From: an uncultured Bacteroidales bacterium
GTDB lineage: Bacteria; Bacteroidota; Bacteroidia; Bacteroidales; Bacteroidaceae
DNA: 8,163 nt
Direction of reading: 5' to 3'
NCBI GenBank assembly: GCA_945788445.1
Contig: CALZMA010000033.1
Coordinates: forward strand, 1-8,163
The notes beneath the pieces are model-generated. The model was given only the letters and a program-made list of their open reading frames with translations, was not told the origin of the DNA and made no database searches. Both the position numbers and the translations under genes were made by a program. Shown in pieces: positions 4,840 through 8,163 of this stretch; the stretch's first letter is position 1; the number at the start of each line of letters is the position of its first letter.

Positions 4840-7800
4840 CTATTGCTGCATCTGGCTCTGGTATGTTTCAAAGCCAAGGGCAAACGCTTCGGTGCGCGAG
4901 ATGTGGTCAATGCGCTTCTGGTAAACGGCATATTGTGCCGCATCGCTTTCCATCAGCGACCTGCTGGCCTCGATGATGCTCATCACCAGGAAGTAGGTGG
5001 TGCGGCGATAGGTCTGGATGTGTGCCGAACCGAGCGAGTTGAGGTAGGTCAGGTACTTCAGGTCGTAGTCGAGCACCTCCTTGGCCACGCGGGTTGCCTC
5101 CTTCTTGTTGCCCGCCTCGAGCCAGAGCACGGAGAGCTGCGACTCGTCTTCGGTGTAGGGGATGGTGGTGGCGGGGAGTTCCTCTTTGCACTTCTGGAGC
5201 ACCTTCAGCGCGCGGGCCTTGTCGCCCTTGCGGAGCAGGTTGCTGGCCAGCGTGGTGAACATGCGGCGGTGCGTCTGGCACATGCGGCCTACGGTCTCGT
5301 CGAGGTAGATGTCCGGCTGCTTCACGTTGCCGAACTTGAAGCGCGTCATCATGTTTTTGTACATCAGCTCGCTGTCGATCATGCCCATCTGGCCGAAGTT
5401 GAACGGCGTGATGCGGTAAGCCAAGCCTTCGAGTATCAGGAAGTTCTCCAAGCCGGCGTAGTTGCCCGGACCGAGCGTCACGCTCATGTACATGGGCCGC
5501 TTCCAGTCGGCGTGGGCGAGCATTTCGTAGATCATGAGGTCCTGACGGTAGAGGCCGCCCTGCTTTTCGAGGGCACCCTTGAGCGAGATGACCATCTTGT
5601 CGGGGATGAGGTCGAGACTGTCGGGCAGCCACATGCCGCTCGCCTTCACGGCCTCCTTGTCCACGTTGATGACGACGGAGTCGGTCGGGATATAGCCGCC
5701 GCGCTCCTTCTTGGCGTAGTGGTCTATGATGTACGACATCTCGTAGGGGTCCACGTTGGGGTTATCCTTCTTGATGCGGTCGAGTTCGGCCTTTCCTTCG
5801 GGCTTGATGGGATAGTAGGCGTGCTTGCCGTTGTCCACGTAGTAGAGACGTTCCCAGGTAATGGGCAGCGCGGGCGAGTCGTAGGCCGGGCGGCGCATCT
5901 GGTCGGTGTACCAGTCGGTCTGGAGGTACGAGAGGTTGCAGACGCGGGTGTCGGTGCGGTTGCCTTCCACTTCCTGGTTGTACCAGAGGGGGAAGGTGTC
6001 GTTGTCGCCGTTGGTGAAGATAATCGGGTTGCCCTTGTCGGGGAGCGTGTTGAGGTAGTTCAGGCCGAAGTCGCGGCAAGCGTAGCGGTCCGAACGGTCG
6101 TGGTCGTCCCAGGTCTGGCTGACCATCTGCAGGGGCACGAGAATGCCGAGGACGGAGGCAAGGCCCACGGTGAGGGCGCTCTGCTTCTTCATCCATTTCT
6201 CAAACAGGGCGGCCAGTGCAGCCACGCCCAGGCCAATCCAGATGGCAAAGGCATAGAACGAGCCCGCATAGGCGTAGTCGCGCTCGCGGGGCTGCGAGGG
6301 TGTCTGGTTGAGGTAGAGCACGATGGCCAGACCCGTCATGAAGAAGAGGAAGAACACTACCCAGAACTGGCGCATGCCCTTGTCGCCCTTCATGTACTGC
6401 AAGCCCATGCCCAGGAGGCCGAGCAGGAGCGGCAGGCAGTAGAAGACGTTGTGTCCCTTGTTCTCCTCGCCCAGCTGCTTGGGCAGCAGGCTCTGGTCGC
6501 CGTAGAGGGCGTTGTCGATGAAGGGGAAGCCCGTGATCCAGTTGCCGTGCTCGAGTTCGCCCTGGCCCTGGTAGTCGTTCTGGCGACCGGCGAAGTTCCA
6601 CATGAAGTAGCGCCAGTACATGAAGTTCACCTGGTACGAGAGGAAGAAGCGGAGGTTGGCGGCCTGGGTGGGCATTTCGCCGCTCATTTCGTAGCCTTCG
6701 GGCGTAGAGAAGGTCACGTCCTTCATGTCAATGTTGCCCAGCCACTGCTCGTACTGCCCCGAGTGGGAAGCGCTCCAGATGCGGGGGAAGAGCATGGTGA
6801 GTCCGGCGGGATAGCTCACGCCCGTGGTTTCCTCGATTTCTTCGTAGCGGTCGGCATCGGTGGGGTCGGCCTTCTCCACGCGCTGGGTGCGCATTCTGTG
6901 CTTGTACTCGATGGCACCGGCGGCGTAAGCCTGTCCCTGCGAGCAATAGGCTTCGCCCTTGAAGAGGGGATAGGAACCGTACTGTTCGCGGCTCATGTAG
7001 GAGCCGAGGGTGAAGATGTCTTCGGGGGAGTTCTGGTCCATCGGGGTGTTCTGCGTGGAACGGATCACGATGATGGCGTAAGAAGAGTAGCCTATCATGA
7101 GCATCAGCATGCAGAGCAGCGAGGTGTTGAGGAAACGCTTCCGCAACCAGTAGTTGCCTTCCTTGTCCTTGAGCTGGAGCAGTACGGCCAGACCACCTAT
7201 GACTGCAAGACCCAACACTACGGAGAGGGCACCGTGGCCCATGAAGGGAATACCGAGCAGGGCTACGCTGAGCACGTAGAGGAAGGAGGTGCGCTTGCGG
7301 TTGAGGGTCGTTGTGCTCCAGATAGCGGCCAGCACGACGGCAATAAGGATGAGGATGTAGACTACCACGCCCGTGTTGAAGGGAAGCTCGAGGTCGTTCA
7401 CGAAGAACCACTCGAACCAGCCGCCCACCTTCACGATGCCCGGCACAACGCCGTAGAGCACGGCGGCCACGAGGAGCATGGAGATGGCGAGGGCAACGAG
7501 CGAACCCTTGGCCGTGGCGTTGGGCTTGCGGCGGTAGTAGTAGACGAGGGCAATGGCGGGCAGACAGAGCAGGTTCAGCAGGTGAACGCCGATGGAGAGG
7601 CCCGTGAGGTAGAAGATGAGCACAAGCCAACGGTCGGAGTGGGGTTCGTCGGCGTGTTCCTCCCACTTCAGGATGAGCCAGAATACCAGTGCCGTGAACA
7701 TCGAGGAGTAGGCATAGACTTCACCCTCCACGGCGGAGTACCAGAAGGTGTCGCTCCAGGTATAGGCCAAGGCTCCCGTGAGACCGCAGGCCATGATGAG

Positions 7801-8154
7801 CACGGTCTGCTGCCACGACTTCACCACGCCGTCGTCGGTAATCAGCATGCGGGTGAGGTGGGTGATGGTCCAGAAGAGGAAGAGGATACACAGGGCCGAA
7901 AGCAAGGCCGACATGATGTTCACGCAGAAAGCCACCTTTGTGGGGTCGTCCGTGAACTGTGTGAAGAAGTTGCCCGTGAGCATAAAGAACGGTGCGCCGG
8001 GGGGGTGACCCACCTCGAGCTTGTACGCCGTGGTGATGAACTCAGGGCAATCCCAGAAACTGGCCGTGGGCTCTACTGTCATGCAGTAGGTAAAGGCCGC
8101 AATCGCAAAGGTAATCCAACCCAGGAGGTTGTTCACCAACTTAAACTGCTTCAT
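4840..8154 (-). CDS. DUF2723 membrane protein, GT-C fold, candidate protein O-mannosyltransferase
   Basis: The family is a GT-C type membrane glycosyltransferase group that includes eukaryotic TMEM260, a protein O-mannosyltransferase. A bacterial role using a polyprenyl-phosphate sugar donor on periplasmic proteins is inference. At 1104 residues it has the usual length for Bacteroidota. The N-terminal part (to about residue 660) holds many transmembrane helices. Early conserved motifs are VEPTASFWDCPEF (27-39, with D35 as a candidate catalytic acid), GHPPGAPFF (49-57) and VEGEVYA (142-148). PRERDYAYAGSFYAFAIW lies near residue 620 and FTNGDNDTFPLWYNQE near 710, the latter opening a periplasmic domain. 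The last 150 or so residues look helical and TPR-like (ALKVLQKCKEELP, EATRVAKEVL). ATG is at 8152-8154 and TAG at 4840-4842; the frame is unbroken. The promoter lies beyond the window. A run of seven C encodes part of the HPPGAP motif. Family certain, activity unproven. Confidence 0.93.
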   Translation of the reverse strand: MKQFKLVNNLLGWITFAIAAFTYCMTVEPTASFWDCPEFITTAYKLEVGHPPGAPFFMLTGNFFTQFTDDPTKVAFCVNIMSALLSALCILFLFWTITHLTRMLITDDGVVKSWQQTVLIMACGLTGALAYTWSDTFWYSAVEGEVYAYSSMFTALVFWLILKWEEHADEPHSDRWLVLIFYLTGLSIGVHLLNLLCLPAIALVYYYRRKPNATAKGSLVALAISMLLVAAVLYGVVPGIVKVGGWFEWFFVNDLELPFNTGVVVYILILIAVVLAAIWSTTTLNRKRTSFLYVLSVALLGIPFMGHGALSVVLGLAVIGGLAVLLQLKDKEGNYWLRKRFLNTSLLCMLMLMIGYSSYAIIVIRSTQNTPMDQNSPEDIFTLGSYMSREQYGSYPLFKGEAYCSQGQAYAAGAIEYKHRMRTQRVEKADPTDADRYEEIEETTGVSYPAGLTMLFPRIWSASHSGQYEQWLGNIDMKDVTFSTPEGYEMSGEMPTQAANLRFFLSYQVNFMYWRYFMWNFAGRQNDYQGQGELEHGNWITGFPFIDNALYGDQSLLPKQLGEENKGHNVFYCLPLLLGLLGMGLQYMKGDKGMRQFWVVFFLFFMTGLAIVLYLNQTPSQPRERDYAYAGSFYAFAIWIGLGVAALAALFEKWMKKQSALTVGLASVLGILVPLQMVSQTWDDHDRSDRYACRDFGLNYLNTLPDKGNPIIFTNGDNDTFPLWYNQEVEGNRTDTRVCNLSYLQTDWYTDQMRRPAYDSPALPITWERLYYVDNGKHAYYPIKPEGKAELDRIKKDNPNVDPYEMSYIIDHYAKKERGGYIPTDSVVINVDKEAVKASGMWLPDSLDLIPDKMVISLKGALEKQGGLYRQDLMIYEMLAHADWKRPMYMSVTLGPGNYAGLENFLILEGLAYRITPFNFGQMGMIDSELMYKNMMTRFKFGNVKQPDIYLDETVGRMCQTHRRMFTTLASNLLRKGDKARALKVLQKCKEELPATTIPYTEDESQLSVLWLEAGNKKEATRVAKEVLDYDLKYLTYLNSLGSAHIQTYRRTTYFLVMSIIEASRSLMESDAAQYAVYQKRIDHISRTEAFALGFETYQSQMQQ

Positions 8155-8163
8155 GTGAGATTT

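Overview
The window looks like chromosome of a GC-rich member of the Bacteroidales (Bacteroidota), possibly Prevotellaceae-like. Three things support this. A 1104-residue DUF2723 membrane protein is typical of the phylum. The recognisable promoters have the Bacteroidota form (TTTG, about 19 bp, TAnnTTTG) rather than the E. coli form. Start codons are preceded by A-rich sequence and not by clear Shine-Dalgarno motifs. Species-level assignment is not possible from the sequence alone.

Layout. Positions 1-843 hold the 3' part of a periplasmic di-haem cytochrome c peroxidase (+), whose start lies before the window. The 365-base gap that follows holds a long imperfect hairpin (877-954), then five degenerate copies of a 21-bp tandem repeat (963-1067), then a probable promoter -7 box for the next gene. 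Positions 1209-2750 (+) encode a multispanning flippase of the Wzx/PST polysaccharide exporter type. The 371-base gap after it holds an almost perfect two-copy 83-bp direct repeat (2831-2996). Each copy is a palindrome, and the second copy ends in a textbook Bacteroidota promoter aimed at greA (3122-3589). A HIT-family nucleotide-binding protein (3636-4031) follows, probably in the same operon. A strong two-way terminator (4053-4111) separates this + block from a convergent - block: a NodB-type polysaccharide deacetylase (4132-4743), a - strand terminator (4771-4823), and the full DUF2723 gene (4840-8154).

How the genes fit together. greA and the HIT gene are housekeeping: rescue of stalled RNA polymerase and nucleotide metabolism. 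The flippase, the deacetylase and the DUF2723 protein (a GT-C fold protein related to eukaryotic TMEM260-type O-mannosyltransferases) all suggest envelope or glycoprotein assembly. They are separated by terminators or by opposite orientation, so a shared pathway is only a possibility. The peroxidase detoxifies hydrogen peroxide in the periplasm.

I do not see a new defence, mobile or biosynthetic system. The most unusual material is intergenic: the hairpin plus 21-bp array, and the duplicated promoter-bearing palindrome upstream of greA. Both look like members of dispersed repeat families, which a genome-wide search could test.
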